A stretch of 64,000 nucleotides of DNA from Allochromatium tepidum (GCF_018409545.1 NZ_AP024563.1:2061001-2125000), one strand, 5' to 3'. Shown: positions 39,661 to 48,672, counted from the first letter of the stretch. Numbers and translations: made by a program. The notes: generated from the sequence alone by a model not told the origin.

Positions 39661-40974
39661 TTACCTTGCGAGCCTCGACTTGAATGCGGCTGCGATCTGC
39701 TTCAACGCCGGATCATCGTAAAATTTTTCGTAATGGAAACAGGAGCCGCGTGTCTTGGCAAGATACCCCATGGGGATGTCCCGCCAATCTTCTTCATCGA
39801 AGGTGGCATGCTTCATGAGCCGCGAATAGAAATCAGCGAGCTTGGTGCCTTGGCAGGACGCAAGCAGTAATTCATGCGGGTGGGGGTTGGGATGGTCAAT
39901 GCCGCAAATGCGGTGCGGTTTAGATGGAGATTCAAATACCTGATCGTAAATCCGATGCCAAGCTGTCGTGATTTTATCAAGGTCCAATTCGCTATCTGAT
40001 AGCGCTGCGCAACGCCTGTATTCGCGGCGCAAGATCGTCGTATCAGTCGTAATCTGACGGAGCAAAGCGACAAACTGCTCTTCAGTGTCGGCCATCAGAC
40101 CGCACCCCAACAGATCCAGTGTCTCCCGCTCATTCTCCGTGCCAAACACTACAGGCATCACTCCAGCCGCCACTGCCTCGAGCAAAACCTGTTCCCCGGT
40201 CCCGTAATGCTGCGAATTGAGCGGATAGGCCAAGACGTCCAGACGACTCATCAACGCCGGAACATCGTCGATCGGCCCTAGAATCTCGAAGCGATCCTCG
40301 GCTCCGACGGCCTTGGCGGCAGCGCGCAAATCCTCATGACAGGGACCGCCCGCCACAACGATACGCCCCGGAACATCCGCCTCCAGACACAGCCGGATAA
40401 AATCCGGATGCATCTTGATCGGATCGACCGTGCCGACATAGCCAACCCGCACCGGACCATCACCCCGCTCGACACGCGGAGGCATCTTCGGAATACCCGC
40501 ACTGCTACGCACGACCAGGATATCCCGCCCCCGGGTCACCGCCTCGGCCAAGACCGGTGCCTTCAGGCTCCAGGACGTCGCCAAAACCAGCAGATCCGGA
40601 TAATCGATCAGTCCAGGCGGAAAATTCTGCGGCGGATGATGTCCGTTGACATGTGTCCAGAGCACACAACGAAACGGCGGCAAATCCCAGCGATGCATCA
40701 TGGCGTTGAGCAACGGATGATGCCACCAATGCAGATGGACCAGATCCGTATCGCTCAACGCCTGCTTGAGCGCTTCATCATCCCAATGCAGCCGATCCGC
40801 CAACCCGACCCCAAGCCGGCCGGCCCAAGCGCGCGTGGCCTCACTTGCGGCTTCGAGGCAAGCCAGACGATGCGTATAACCACCAAGACGCCGGCTCTCA
40901 GCGATCAGAGCGCGAACCACGGTGCCGACACCGCCGCCGTAGTGAGGCGCAAGATGCAGAACCCGAATATTCAC
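39661..40974 (-). CDS. Glycosyltransferase family 4 protein with C-terminal extension
   Basis: A 437-residue protein. The N-terminal Rossmann domain begins NIRVLHLAPHYGGGVGTVVR; the C-terminal GT-B domain has VRVGYVGTVDPIKMHPDFIR, DVLAYPLNSQHYGTGEQVLL and EAVAAGVMPVVFGTENE. About 90 residues follow the catalytic domain (from SPSKPHRICGIDHPN) and are AT-richer than the rest. Translation probably starts at a GTG overlapping the stop of the upstream radical SAM gene (GTGA). It transfers an unknown sugar in the glycan pathway. Confidence 0.85.
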   Translation of the reverse strand: MNIRVLHLAPHYGGGVGTVVRALIAESRRLGGYTHRLACLEAASEATRAWAGRLGVGLADRLHWDDEALKQALSDTDLVHLHWWHHPLLNAMMHRWDLPPFRCVLWTHVNGHHPPQNFPPGLIDYPDLLVLATSWSLKAPVLAEAVTRGRDILVVRSSAGIPKMPPRVERGDGPVRVGYVGTVDPIKMHPDFIRLCLEADVPGRIVVAGGPCHEDLRAAAKAVGAEDRFEILGPIDDVPALMSRLDVLAYPLNSQHYGTGEQVLLEAVAAGVMPVVFGTENERETLDLLGCGLMADTEEQFVALLRQITTDTTILRREYRRCAALSDSELDLDKITTAWHRIYDQVFESPSKPHRICGIDHPNPHPHELLLASCQGTKLADFYSRLMKHATFDEEDWRDIPMGYLAKTRGSCFHYEKFYDDPALKQIAAAFKSRLAR

Positions 40975-42251
40975 GGCGCACTCACCCCGCTGTTCGGTGC
41001 CATCTGCGCATAGGACGCGCAATACCGATGCAGCCCAAATCGGCTGCAACGCCGGCAGAGCTCGGCGCGATGACGCCGCGCCTGAATCTGCTCCAGCGAA
41101 ACATCGAGATAATTCGGCGCCACGCTGTTATCGGCACTGTCGTAGTAGAGCATGCACTGACTGACCGAGGTATCCCAGTTGATATTGACGCACCGCAGCA
41201 CATCACAGGCCAAATGCCGTTGCTGGTACGCTGCAGCAAGCCCGTCATCCAGACTCACCACCAAGCGTTCAGCCGCCTGCCGTGCCGGCTCGGGCAGGGA
41301 ACGCCCCTCACAATAGCCCAACACATCGTCGAGCGAGATCAGATACGCCGGAATCGGTCGCAGTTCCAGCCCCAGTTCCTCACATAGCTCCCGAAACCGC
41401 TCCAGCCCTTCGCCCAAACTATGCCGATAAAGATGGTAATACAACTCGATCTTCATCGACGGATGAAGCGCACGGCGCAGACGCGCAACCTCACGCAGAT
41501 GGGCGATAAAGCGCGGCCAGTGCCCGCGCGTATGCGCGATCTCATAGTCATCGCCCCAGCCCGAAGCCGAGATCCGCAGCCATTCGGGACGTGCCGCAAC
41601 GATGCGGGCATAGTCCGCGTCAGCGTTGAGATTGCTCGAAATGGCGCACAAGACTCCACGCTCGCGGGCGTATTCGATGATCTCGGGCAGTTGCGGATGC
41701 AATACCGGCTCGCCCCATTGATAGAGCTGGAGATTACCGACGAAGGGGCTTTCAGTCAGGATCTTGTCCAGCACGGCGCGAAAGGTGGCGAGCGGCATCA
41801 GTCCCTGTTTGCCCGGACCGGGCGCGCGGCTGGCGCGCGGACACGCCAGACACTTGAGATTGCACACGCCGACGATATCGACCGAGTAATCCACCGGCTT
41901 GAGGCGCGCATAGCCGATGAAGTCCTCCGACTCGACGAATCCAGCCGCCTGAAGCCGATCGGCGATCTCGGCCTCGAAGAACCAGGAGGCGATGATCACG
42001 AAAGGGCGCGGCTGGGGGGGCGCGGCATCAAGCACAGCGGCCGGCAGCCGCACAGGCAGTCCCATGACCTGCGACGCCAACCGCTCGGCCGCCTGATCGA
42101 CGAATCCGCTCAGCTCGATCCCCTGTTTCCGCAACACCGAGCCGATCCCGCGCCCCTGATTGCCGGCCCCCCAGATCCAGATGGGTCGCTCGGCGGCGAT
42201 TCGACGCACCGGCTCCAGGATGTGAGCCGCATCAGTCATCGGCGTCGACAT
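40971..42251 (-). CDS. Radical SAM protein with N-terminal WGAG Rossmann module (paralogue 3)
   Basis: About 426 residues. N-terminal module: IWIWGAGNQGRGIGSVLRK, ELSGFVDQ, FVIIASWFFEAEIADRLQAA. Radical SAM motif CNLKCLACPRASR with cysteines near 130, 134 and 137, then LYQWGEPVLHPQLPEI. Family motifs: AHTRGHWPRF, LYYHLYRHS and DDVLGYCEGRSLP; C-terminal CRRCSRFGLHRYC. Two start codons are possible (42251 or 42239), both overlapping the end of the previous gene. The gene is coupled to the downstream glycosyltransferase. Confidence 0.82.
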   Translation of the reverse strand: MSTPMTDAAHILEPVRRIAAERPIWIWGAGNQGRGIGSVLRKQGIELSGFVDQAAERLASQVMGLPVRLPAAVLDAAPPQPRPFVIIASWFFEAEIADRLQAAGFVESEDFIGYARLKPVDYSVDIVGVCNLKCLACPRASRAPGPGKQGLMPLATFRAVLDKILTESPFVGNLQLYQWGEPVLHPQLPEIIEYARERGVLCAISSNLNADADYARIVAARPEWLRISASGWGDDYEIAHTRGHWPRFIAHLREVARLRRALHPSMKIELYYHLYRHSLGEGLERFRELCEELGLELRPIPAYLISLDDVLGYCEGRSLPEPARQAAERLVVSLDDGLAAAYQQRHLACDVLRCVNINWDTSVSQCMLYYDSADNSVAPNYLDVSLEQIQARRHRAELCRRCSRFGLHRYCASYAQMAPNSGVSAP

Positions 42252-43518
42252 CCGTGCGCTGATCCGACTCGACGCCGGCCGGAAGACCATCCTCAAGGAT
42301 GCGCTCTTCCAGATACACCGCTGTGTAGTGATGCAATCCATGACTCATGCAGCGCCGACAAAACTCGCTGCCCTGTCGACGGGCCAGGATCTCACTCAAG
42401 GGCGTGGCCAGAAAATCATCCGCGATGAACGGCTTGAAATAGACCCCACAGAAGCGCACCCGTCCATCCCAGTTGATGGGCAGACAGCGCTCCTCAGGAC
42501 AGGGCAGATGCCGACGCCGGCGGGCGCGCTCCAATCCGCTGTCGATGTCGAGCAGCATCAGTTCCAGTGTGCGCTCGGCCTCGGGCGAGAGCGGTCGACC
42601 CTCGACATAGTCGAGCACGTTGTCGAGCGAGTAGAGATAGGCCATGTTGGGCCGAAAGATAAATCCGAGTTCATCGCACAACGCGCGCATCGCACGATAG
42701 CTCTCGCCAAGACTGTGGCGGTAGAGATGGTAGTTGAGAACGATCTGTAGCTCAGGATGATGACGCGCGCGCAGCCGCGAGAGCCGGTGCAGATTGGCGA
42801 GAAACCGCTCCCAATCCCCGCCGGTGTGACCGACGGCATAGCTTGCACCATAGCCGGACGCCGAGACCTTGATCCAGTCGGGGCGGGCGGCCACCACGGC
42901 CTCCAGATCGCGCGCGCTCTTCAGATTGGTCGAAATCGCGCTCAATACCCGTGCCTCACGAGTCGCCGCGATCATGTCGGGCAGTCGGCGATTCAACAAG
43001 GGCTCGCCCCAGGCATAGAGCTGGACGCTTCCCAGAAACGGTAACTCGTCGAGCAGCTTACGCAGGATCGCTTTATAGGCGTCCAGCCCCATGAAACCGG
43101 TCGGCGGTCGGTCGCTGAGATTGCCTTGCGGGCACGAGATGCAGTGCAGATTGCACAGGCCTGAGACGTCGACACTGGGATCGATGTCGTTGAGCCGGCG
43201 TGAGGACAGATAATCGCGCTCAGCGGTCAGGCCATGCGCACGACAGCGGTCCTCGATGACCTGATCGTGATGTCCGGAACCGATGACGATGAAGGCATGT
43301 CCATCGCGCGCGCGATCCAGCACGCTCTCGGGCGCGCAAACCGGATAGCCGAGCGCCGTCTGTCCCTGCATCGCCGGACTGGAATCGATGAAACCGGCGA
43401 CCGTCAGGCCCGCACGCTGCAGGGCGCGGCAAACCCCTTGGCCCACGATCATGGCGCCCCAGATCCACACATCGCGCGTACCGAAGGCGGTGTGCAGACG
43501 CGCCCGATCCCAGTCCAT
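42232..43518 (-). CDS. Radical SAM protein with N-terminal WGAG Rossmann module (paralogue 2)
   Basis: A 428-residue protein. N-terminal module: DVWIWGAMIVGQGVCRALQR, with Met replacing the usual glycine after WGA, then TVAGFIDSSPAM. Radical SAM motif CNLHCISCPQGNL (cysteines near 122, 126, 129) and LYAWGEPLLNRRLPDM follow. Family motifs: GHTGGDWERF, LNYHLYRHS and DNVLDYVEGRPLS. C-terminal INWDGRVRFCGVYFK and CRRCMSHGLHHY suggest a second cluster. It starts one base after the preceding gene's stop and is high in GC. Confidence 0.82.
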   Translation of the reverse strand: MDWDRARLHTAFGTRDVWIWGAMIVGQGVCRALQRAGLTVAGFIDSSPAMQGQTALGYPVCAPESVLDRARDGHAFIVIGSGHHDQVIEDRCRAHGLTAERDYLSSRRLNDIDPSVDVSGLCNLHCISCPQGNLSDRPPTGFMGLDAYKAILRKLLDELPFLGSVQLYAWGEPLLNRRLPDMIAATREARVLSAISTNLKSARDLEAVVAARPDWIKVSASGYGASYAVGHTGGDWERFLANLHRLSRLRARHHPELQIVLNYHLYRHSLGESYRAMRALCDELGFIFRPNMAYLYSLDNVLDYVEGRPLSPEAERTLELMLLDIDSGLERARRRRHLPCPEERCLPINWDGRVRFCGVYFKPFIADDFLATPLSEILARRQGSEFCRRCMSHGLHHYTAVYLEERILEDGLPAGVESDQRTDVDADD

Positions 43519-43519
43519 G

Positions 43520-44809
43520 TCAGTCAGCTCCAGCCGCGAGCGGCAGACTGTCGCGCTCGGCGATCAGCCGCTCGTCGCTGTAAACGATGAAACAGCGATG
43601 GATGCCGCGCTCCTTGCAACGCGCGCAGAATTCACTGGCCTCACGCGCGGCGATCAGTTGTTCCGGAGTGGTGTCCATGAAGCTTTCGGGCACGAGGTTG
43701 AGATCGGGCCGATACCATTCCATACAGTGCGCGATTTCCAGATTCCAATTGATCCAGAGATGACGCTCGTAGTAGCAGGGCCGGTGGCGTTCGGCCAGCG
43801 CCAGCCGCATGACCTCCTCGACCTGGAGCTGTTGCAGCGCCATGGTGCGCTGAACGCGCTCGTTGACGGCACGTCCTTCGAGGATGGCTTCGATGTTGTC
43901 CAATGGGGCCAGTGCTGCATGACGATAACGTAGCATGAATCCCAACTCGTCACACAATGCTTGCCAGCGGCGGATGTCGTCGCGGTTGTCGTTATAGATG
44001 TGGTAGAAGACCTCGACCAGCATCTCGGGATGATGCCGATCTCGATACTCGGCCAGACGGCGCACATTTTCCATCAGGCGCGCCCAGTTGCCGCCGGTGT
44101 GCGTGATCTCGTAGCGTTCTTCCCAGCCGGACACCGAGATGCGGAACCAGGTCGGGCGCGCGGCGATCACGGACTCGAAGTCGAGTTTGAAGCTCAGGTT
44201 GCTCGACAGCGCCGATAGCAGCCCATGTGCGTGGGTGATGGCGAGGATCTCGGGCAGTTCACGATTGAGCAGCGGCTCGCCCCAATTGTAGAGGGTGATG
44301 ATGCCGGTGTAGGGATCGTCGCTCAGGATCTTGTCGAGCAGGGCCCGATAGACATCCGCCGACATGAAGCCCTTGGGGCGATGGGTGTCGAAGTTACCGC
44401 GCGGACAGGAGATGCAGCGCAGATTGCAGCTCCCGGCAATGTCGATCTGGTAGTTGAACAGTCGCAAGTCGCCCTGGATCAAGACATCGCGTCCGACCTG
44501 GAAGCCGTGGCGCCGGCAATCATCGGCGATGGCGTCGGCATGGAACCCCGAGGCGATCAGGATGAAGGCCGTTTGCGGCGTTGCGTTGGCGAAGAAGGGG
44601 TCAGGGAGCTGAATGTCCTTACCAAAGACGCGCTGCCCCTGGAGCGCCCGGCTCGAATCGATGAAGGCCTGGATGTCGATGCCATGACGGTTCAAGACAT
44701 GGTGCGCCGCATAACCATCGTGCCGCGCGCCCCAGATGTGAACGGCACGGTCGCCGATCAGCGTCTTGAGTTGCGAGGGCGTCGGAATCCGGTCGATGAG
44801 TATGTTCAA
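43520..44809 (-). CDS. Radical SAM protein with N-terminal Rossmann module (paralogue 1)
   Basis: About 429 residues. N-terminal module: VHIWGARHDGYAAHHVLNRH, IQAFIDSSRALQG. Radical SAM motif CNLRCISCPRGNF (cysteines near 128, 132, 135) and LYNWGEPLLNRELPEI follow. Family motifs: THTGGNWARL, VFYHIYNDN and DNIEAILEGRAV; C-terminal INWNLEIAHCMEW and CARCKERGIHRC. The start is unresolved: the frame is open up to 44953 without an ATG in a good position, and the TTG at 44809 gives the length of its paralogues. Confidence 0.78.
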   Translation of the reverse strand: MNILIDRIPTPSQLKTLIGDRAVHIWGARHDGYAAHHVLNRHGIDIQAFIDSSRALQGQRVFGKDIQLPDPFFANATPQTAFILIASGFHADAIADDCRRHGFQVGRDVLIQGDLRLFNYQIDIAGSCNLRCISCPRGNFDTHRPKGFMSADVYRALLDKILSDDPYTGIITLYNWGEPLLNRELPEILAITHAHGLLSALSSNLSFKLDFESVIAARPTWFRISVSGWEERYEITHTGGNWARLMENVRRLAEYRDRHHPEMLVEVFYHIYNDNRDDIRRWQALCDELGFMLRYRHAALAPLDNIEAILEGRAVNERVQRTMALQQLQVEEVMRLALAERHRPCYYERHLWINWNLEIAHCMEWYRPDLNLVPESFMDTTPEQLIAAREASEFCARCKERGIHRCFIVYSDERLIAERDSLPLAAGAD

Positions 44810-44910
44810 GCAGGCACCGTCGGCGTGTTTGCGTGCTGTCGCGCGTTCTCGAAACGGATCCGGGTCATGTGGAGAGCTGTATCGACCGCGCCGGATAAAA
44901 CTTGAGTATT

Positions 44911-45747
44911 TCAGATGGAAACAGTTTGGTCCAGCCGTGCCGCATCGCCCCAAAAGGCCATTGGCTCATAATCCGGGTAAGGATAACAGCCAAGCTGGGG
45001 GCGGATCGTCCAGCCATGCTCATCGATCCAGCACTCGACCAGACGGCGTACCGAAATCGGGCGGCCCGAGCAAAGATTGATCAGGCTGAAGGCGCACGGA
45101 CGCACGGCCAGGTTCACGAGATGCCGGGCGGCTTCCGTAACGGGCAGATAGTCGCGCAGCTGCTCCCCGCCGGACATCTTGAACAGCGGCTCGCCACGTT
45201 GTGCTGCCACCGAGAGTCGCGCATACAGAGAACCGGGTGCCTGTCCCTCGCCCCAGAGATAGAACAGCCGCGTCCAGACCAGCTGCGTCGAGTGTTCCGC
45301 CGTCAGATACTCCAGTTGACGGCGCAGGGCGTCCTTGGCGAAGCCATAGGCAGTACAGGGATTGGTCGGCATCTGCTCGGAGAGCGCACCGCTTTGCAAT
45401 CCATACTCGAAACAGGTACCCGCAACGACGAGCTTCGGTAGCCCGGCTTCAATCAGGCTTTTCAGGAAGTGGTACTGGCTTGGCAGTTCCTGCTCGAAGT
45501 GGTGGCGTGAACGGTAGTTGGGCAGACCGTCCCAGGCCAAGTGAATCAGTACCTCCGGGGAACCCAGTCGCTCGAAAGCATCCAACGGCGGATTGGCGAT
45601 GTCCATGGACACGAAGCGGCAACCGCCGGCCGTCGCAGACCGGGTACGCGCTGTGGCAACAGTATCGATGCCCGCATCGAGCAAGCACTTGATGACATGG
45701 CGTCCAAGAAAACCGGTTGCACCCGTGACGGCGATGTGGGACTTCAT
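44911..45747 (-). CDS. NAD-dependent epimerase/dehydratase (extended SDR)
   Basis: A 278-residue extended SDR. NAD site IAVTGATGFLGRHVIKCLL; the catalytic Tyr-Lys lies in YGFAKDALRRQLEY; LVWTRLFYLWGEGQAPGSLY and RDYLPVTEAARHLV are typical. Together with rfbF, rfbG and the 3,5-epimerase it may reduce or epimerise a CDP-6-deoxy-4-ketohexose, in the manner of CDP-abequose or CDP-paratose synthases. That role is inference. The ATG at 45747 (MKSHIAVTG) is preferred to one three codons upstream. Confidence 0.85.
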   Translation of the reverse strand: MKSHIAVTGATGFLGRHVIKCLLDAGIDTVATARTRSATAGGCRFVSMDIANPPLDAFERLGSPEVLIHLAWDGLPNYRSRHHFEQELPSQYHFLKSLIEAGLPKLVVAGTCFEYGLQSGALSEQMPTNPCTAYGFAKDALRRQLEYLTAEHSTQLVWTRLFYLWGEGQAPGSLYARLSVAAQRGEPLFKMSGGEQLRDYLPVTEAARHLVNLAVRPCAFSLINLCSGRPISVRRLVECWIDEHGWTIRPQLGCYPYPDYEPMAFWGDAARLDQTVSI

Positions 45748-45760
45748 GACCGTCACAGAT

Positions 45761-46204
45761 CTAATTAGGATGAAAATCCGGGTTCAAGATTTCGCTTTCC
45801 AAATAAGGACAATTGCTTGGAAAGCTGTTTTCATCCAATCCGGTTTCTTTGGCCGCCGAAAGGATCGCATCGCCATAAGCATCTTCGAGGAAGTCGGAAA
45901 TGCGTGCCTGCAAGCTGGGATTTTCGCGCAACAACCGTTGCAGCCGACGACGTTGCTCTTTCAGAGTCAACTGCCAACTGCGACCACGAAAAGACGGCTG
46001 ATACTGCCATTTCAGCAAATGCGCCAGCAACACAGCCAGCCGATTGATCAGTTCTCGTCGCTCTCTTGCGCCCATGCTTTCGATTTCTTCGATCAAACCA
46101 TCAATATCGACTTCAGACCAATTCCTAGCTTTGAGTAAATCGGCCTGTTGTTGAGTCCAGGCATGGAAATCGACATCATGAAGCTTTGTATTTTCGATGT
46201 GCAT
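45761..46204 (-). CDS. DUF29-family protein
   Basis: A 147-residue DUF29 protein, recognisable from DFHAWTQQQADLLKARNWSE, IDGLIEEIESMGARERREL and LLAHLLKWQYQPSFRGRSW. Function is unknown; such genes are abundant in cyanobacteria and purple bacteria and often lie singly among unrelated genes. Here it separates two sugar-pathway genes on the same strand and is AT-richer than both, suggesting a late insertion. Confidence 0.85.
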   Translation of the reverse strand: MHIENTKLHDVDFHAWTQQQADLLKARNWSEVDIDGLIEEIESMGARERRELINRLAVLLAHLLKWQYQPSFRGRSWQLTLKEQRRRLQRLLRENPSLQARISDFLEDAYGDAILSAAKETGLDENSFPSNCPYLESEILNPDFHPN

Positions 46205-46216
46205 AATTGAGCATGT

Positions 46217-46822
46217 CTACGGTTCATCATCAGCGATCGTGTTGCCGGTCCTGTTCATTCCCAATTGCAGTCCCTCGAATGAGGCACTAATCGACGGATG
46301 CACGCGGTCGCGAGGGGAGAGCACCGTGATCGCCAGAGGCCAAGCAATTGCGAGTCGGGGATCCTCGGGATGCAGTCCAGCTTCGCTCGCAGGAGCATAC
46401 TCGGCTGTATTCAGATAGAACAGTTCAGCGTCATCGCTCAGCGCCTGAAAGCCATGCGCACAACCCTCGGGAACCACCAGCATCTGCCCGTCACCGGCAC
46501 TGAGCCGCTCGCCATGCCACTGAAGAAAGGTCGGCGAACCGGCGCGCAGATCGACCGCGACATCGAAGATCTCGCCGCGCAGACAGGTGACGAGTTTGAC
46601 CTCGGCGTGCGGCGGGCGCTGGTAGTGCAAACCACGCACAGTCCCACGCCGGTAGGTCAGACTGCGATTGATCTGCACGATCGGCTTACCGCCCGTCAGC
46701 GATTCCAGCTCACGCGCACAGAACAGCCGCTCGAACCAGCCGCGCTCATCGACGATCGGCCGACGCTCGACGACGACGACACCGTCGAGCGCAGTTGATC
46801 GTAGGCGCAAGCGTTGAGACAT
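46217..46822 (-). CDS. dTDP-4-dehydrorhamnose 3,5-epimerase-family protein
   Basis: A 201-residue cupin of the RmlC/RfbC family. Motifs: DERGWFERLFCARE, IVQINRSLTYRRGTVRGLHYQ with the catalytic-region histidine, FDVAVDLRAGSPTF and LVVPEGCAHGFQAL. No rmlA, rmlB or rmlD is present; the neighbours make CDP-4-keto-6-deoxyglucose. It therefore probably epimerises a CDP-linked 4-ketosugar, as in CDP-tyvelose, ascarylose or related pathways. It lies 24 bases after rfbG. Confidence 0.85.
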   Translation of the reverse strand: MSQRLRLRSTALDGVVVVERRPIVDERGWFERLFCARELESLTGGKPIVQINRSLTYRRGTVRGLHYQRPPHAEVKLVTCLRGEIFDVAVDLRAGSPTFLQWHGERLSAGDGQMLVVPEGCAHGFQALSDDAELFYLNTAEYAPASEAGLHPEDPRLAIAWPLAITVLSPRDRVHPSISASFEGLQLGMNRTGNTIADDEP

Positions 46823-46846
46823 GACGGAGGCCGGCTTTGATCGAGG

Positions 46847-47902
46847 TTATGACAGCATTGCCCGATAATCGCGGATCTGCTCGCGGGTGACAACCTGCAT
46901 ATCGGCTCCTGCACGCCAGGCTCGATGCCAGTCGAGCGTGCGCTCCAGGGCCTGACTCAGACTCCAACGCGGACGCCAGCCGAGCCGGGTACGCGCCTGA
47001 GTGCTGTCGAGATCGAGACGCACCGATTCGCGCAGCCCCGGATCGGGATCGGATTGCCAATGTCCCTGAGTGCGTTCGCACAGCCGGCGCACGATCTGCT
47101 CCACCGGCCAAGCATCGCCCGGATCCGGACCGAAGTTCCAGGCCGTCGCCAGCTCGACCTCTTGCGCCTGAAGGCGCTCGGCCAGAGTCAGATAGCCGGC
47201 GAGCGGTTCAAGCACATGCTGCCAGGGGCGAATCGCTTGAGGCGCGCGCAGACGCACCGCTTCACCGGCATCGAGCGCGCGCAACACATCCGGGATCAGC
47301 CGATCCCGCGCCCAGTCGCCGCCGCCGATGACGTTGCCGGCGCGCACACTGGCGACCTGGATACCGGCCTCGGCGAGAAAGGCACTCCGATACGCCTGCG
47401 TCACCAGCTCGGTAGCCGCCTTGCTGCTGGAGTAGGGGTCATGGCCGCCGAGCCGATCGTTTTCGCGATAGGGCCAGACCCATTCGCGGTTGTCGTAGCA
47501 TTTGTCGGTCGTCACCACGACCACGGCCCGCACGCTCGGGCACCGGCGCACGGCCTCCAGCAAATTCACCGTCCCCATGACATTGACGGCATAGGTCGCA
47601 ACCGGATCGGCATAGCCCGCGCGCACCAGCGGTTGTGCGGCGAGATGGAAGACGATCTCAGGTGCGGCGTCCAGGATGGCCCGGTTCAGGGCCGGCAGGT
47701 CGCGTACATCGCCGACGACATGCCCCGACAAGCCTTCAGCCAGACGCGCGACCGTGAACAAATTGGGCGTGGTCGGCGGTTCGAGCGCATAGCCGTGGAC
47801 CTCAGCGCCCAGCTCGGCCAGCCAGAGCGCCAGCCAGCCGCCCTTGAAGCCGGTCTGTCCGGTGATGAAGACGCGCCGCCGTCGCCAGAACTCAGGATTC
47901 AT
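46847..47902 (-). CDS. rfbG: CDP-glucose 4,6-dehydratase
   Basis: RfbG converts CDP-glucose to CDP-4-keto-6-deoxyglucose, a precursor of 3,6-dideoxyhexoses. The 351-residue protein has the NAD site VFITGQTGFKGGWLALWLAE, VVVVTTDKCYDNREWVWPYR, the active-site tyrosine in DPYSSSKAATELV and SVRAGNVIGGGDWARDRLIP. The ATG at 47902 overlaps the rfbF stop (ATGA); the open frame extends upstream but only as an rfbF shadow. Confidence 0.93.
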   Translation of the reverse strand: MNPEFWRRRRVFITGQTGFKGGWLALWLAELGAEVHGYALEPPTTPNLFTVARLAEGLSGHVVGDVRDLPALNRAILDAAPEIVFHLAAQPLVRAGYADPVATYAVNVMGTVNLLEAVRRCPSVRAVVVVTTDKCYDNREWVWPYRENDRLGGHDPYSSSKAATELVTQAYRSAFLAEAGIQVASVRAGNVIGGGDWARDRLIPDVLRALDAGEAVRLRAPQAIRPWQHVLEPLAGYLTLAERLQAQEVELATAWNFGPDPGDAWPVEQIVRRLCERTQGHWQSDPDPGLRESVRLDLDSTQARTRLGWRPRWSLSQALERTLDWHRAWRAGADMQVVTREQIRDYRAMLS

Positions 47903-48672
47903 GTCCAGCACTTCCAGGGCGCGCGGCCCGAGGCCCATAAAGATTCGAGATGGTTCTTGTCGCGTAACGTATCCATCGGCTGCCAGAATCCCTGGTGCTC
48001 GAACGCCATGAGTTGCCCTTGAGCACTGAGCTTGGGCAGCGTCTCGATCTCCCAACTGGTCCGGTCATCGGCGATGAATTCGATACAGCGCGGCGAGAGC
48101 ACGAAGAAACCGCCGTTGATCAGGCCATCCCCGCCGCGCGGCTTTTCGATGAAGCCGGTGACGGTCGACCCCGCGCGCTCGATGGCGCCATAACGCCCAG
48201 GTGCGGGCACGGCAGTGACGGTCGCCCAGCGTCCATGTTCACGATGAAAGGCGATGAGTCCCCGGATATCGACATCGCTCAGCCCGTCGCCATAGGTGAA
48301 ACAGAACGCCTCCTGATCGCGCAGATAGTCCGCAACCCGCTTCAGACGCCCGCCGGTCTGAGTCTCGGCGCCGGTATCGACCAGCGTCACCCGCCAGGGC
48401 TCGGCCTGATGCTGGTGGACTTCGAGCCGGTTGTTGGCCAGATCGATGGTGACGTCCGACATGTGCAGAAAATAGTTGGCGAAGTATTCCTTGATGATGT
48501 AGCCCTTGTAGCCGCAGCAGACGACGAAGTCGGTCACGCCATGATGGGCATAGAGCTTCATGATGTGCCACAGAATCGGCATCCCGCCGATCTCGATCAT
48601 GGGCTTGGGCCGCAGATGGGACTCCTCGACGATGCGGGTGCCCAGACCGCCGGCAAGGATGACGGCTTTCAT
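47899..48672 (-). CDS. rfbF: Glucose-1-phosphate cytidylyltransferase
   Basis: RfbF makes CDP-glucose from glucose-1-phosphate and CTP. The 257-residue protein matches the family length exactly when started at 48672 (MKAVILAGGLGTRIVEE). Other motifs: RPKPMIEIGGMPILWHIMK, FVVCCGYKGYIIKEYFANYF, FCFTYGDGLSDVDIR. It begins the sugar cluster and is coupled to rfbG. A 142-base spacer to serS probably contains its promoter, though I cannot assign hexamers. Confidence 0.93.
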   Translation of the reverse strand: MKAVILAGGLGTRIVEESHLRPKPMIEIGGMPILWHIMKLYAHHGVTDFVVCCGYKGYIIKEYFANYFLHMSDVTIDLANNRLEVHQHQAEPWRVTLVDTGAETQTGGRLKRVADYLRDQEAFCFTYGDGLSDVDIRGLIAFHREHGRWATVTAVPAPGRYGAIERAGSTVTGFIEKPRGGDGLINGGFFVLSPRCIEFIADDRTSWEIETLPKLSAQGQLMAFEHQGFWQPMDTLRDKNHLESLWASGRAPWKCWT

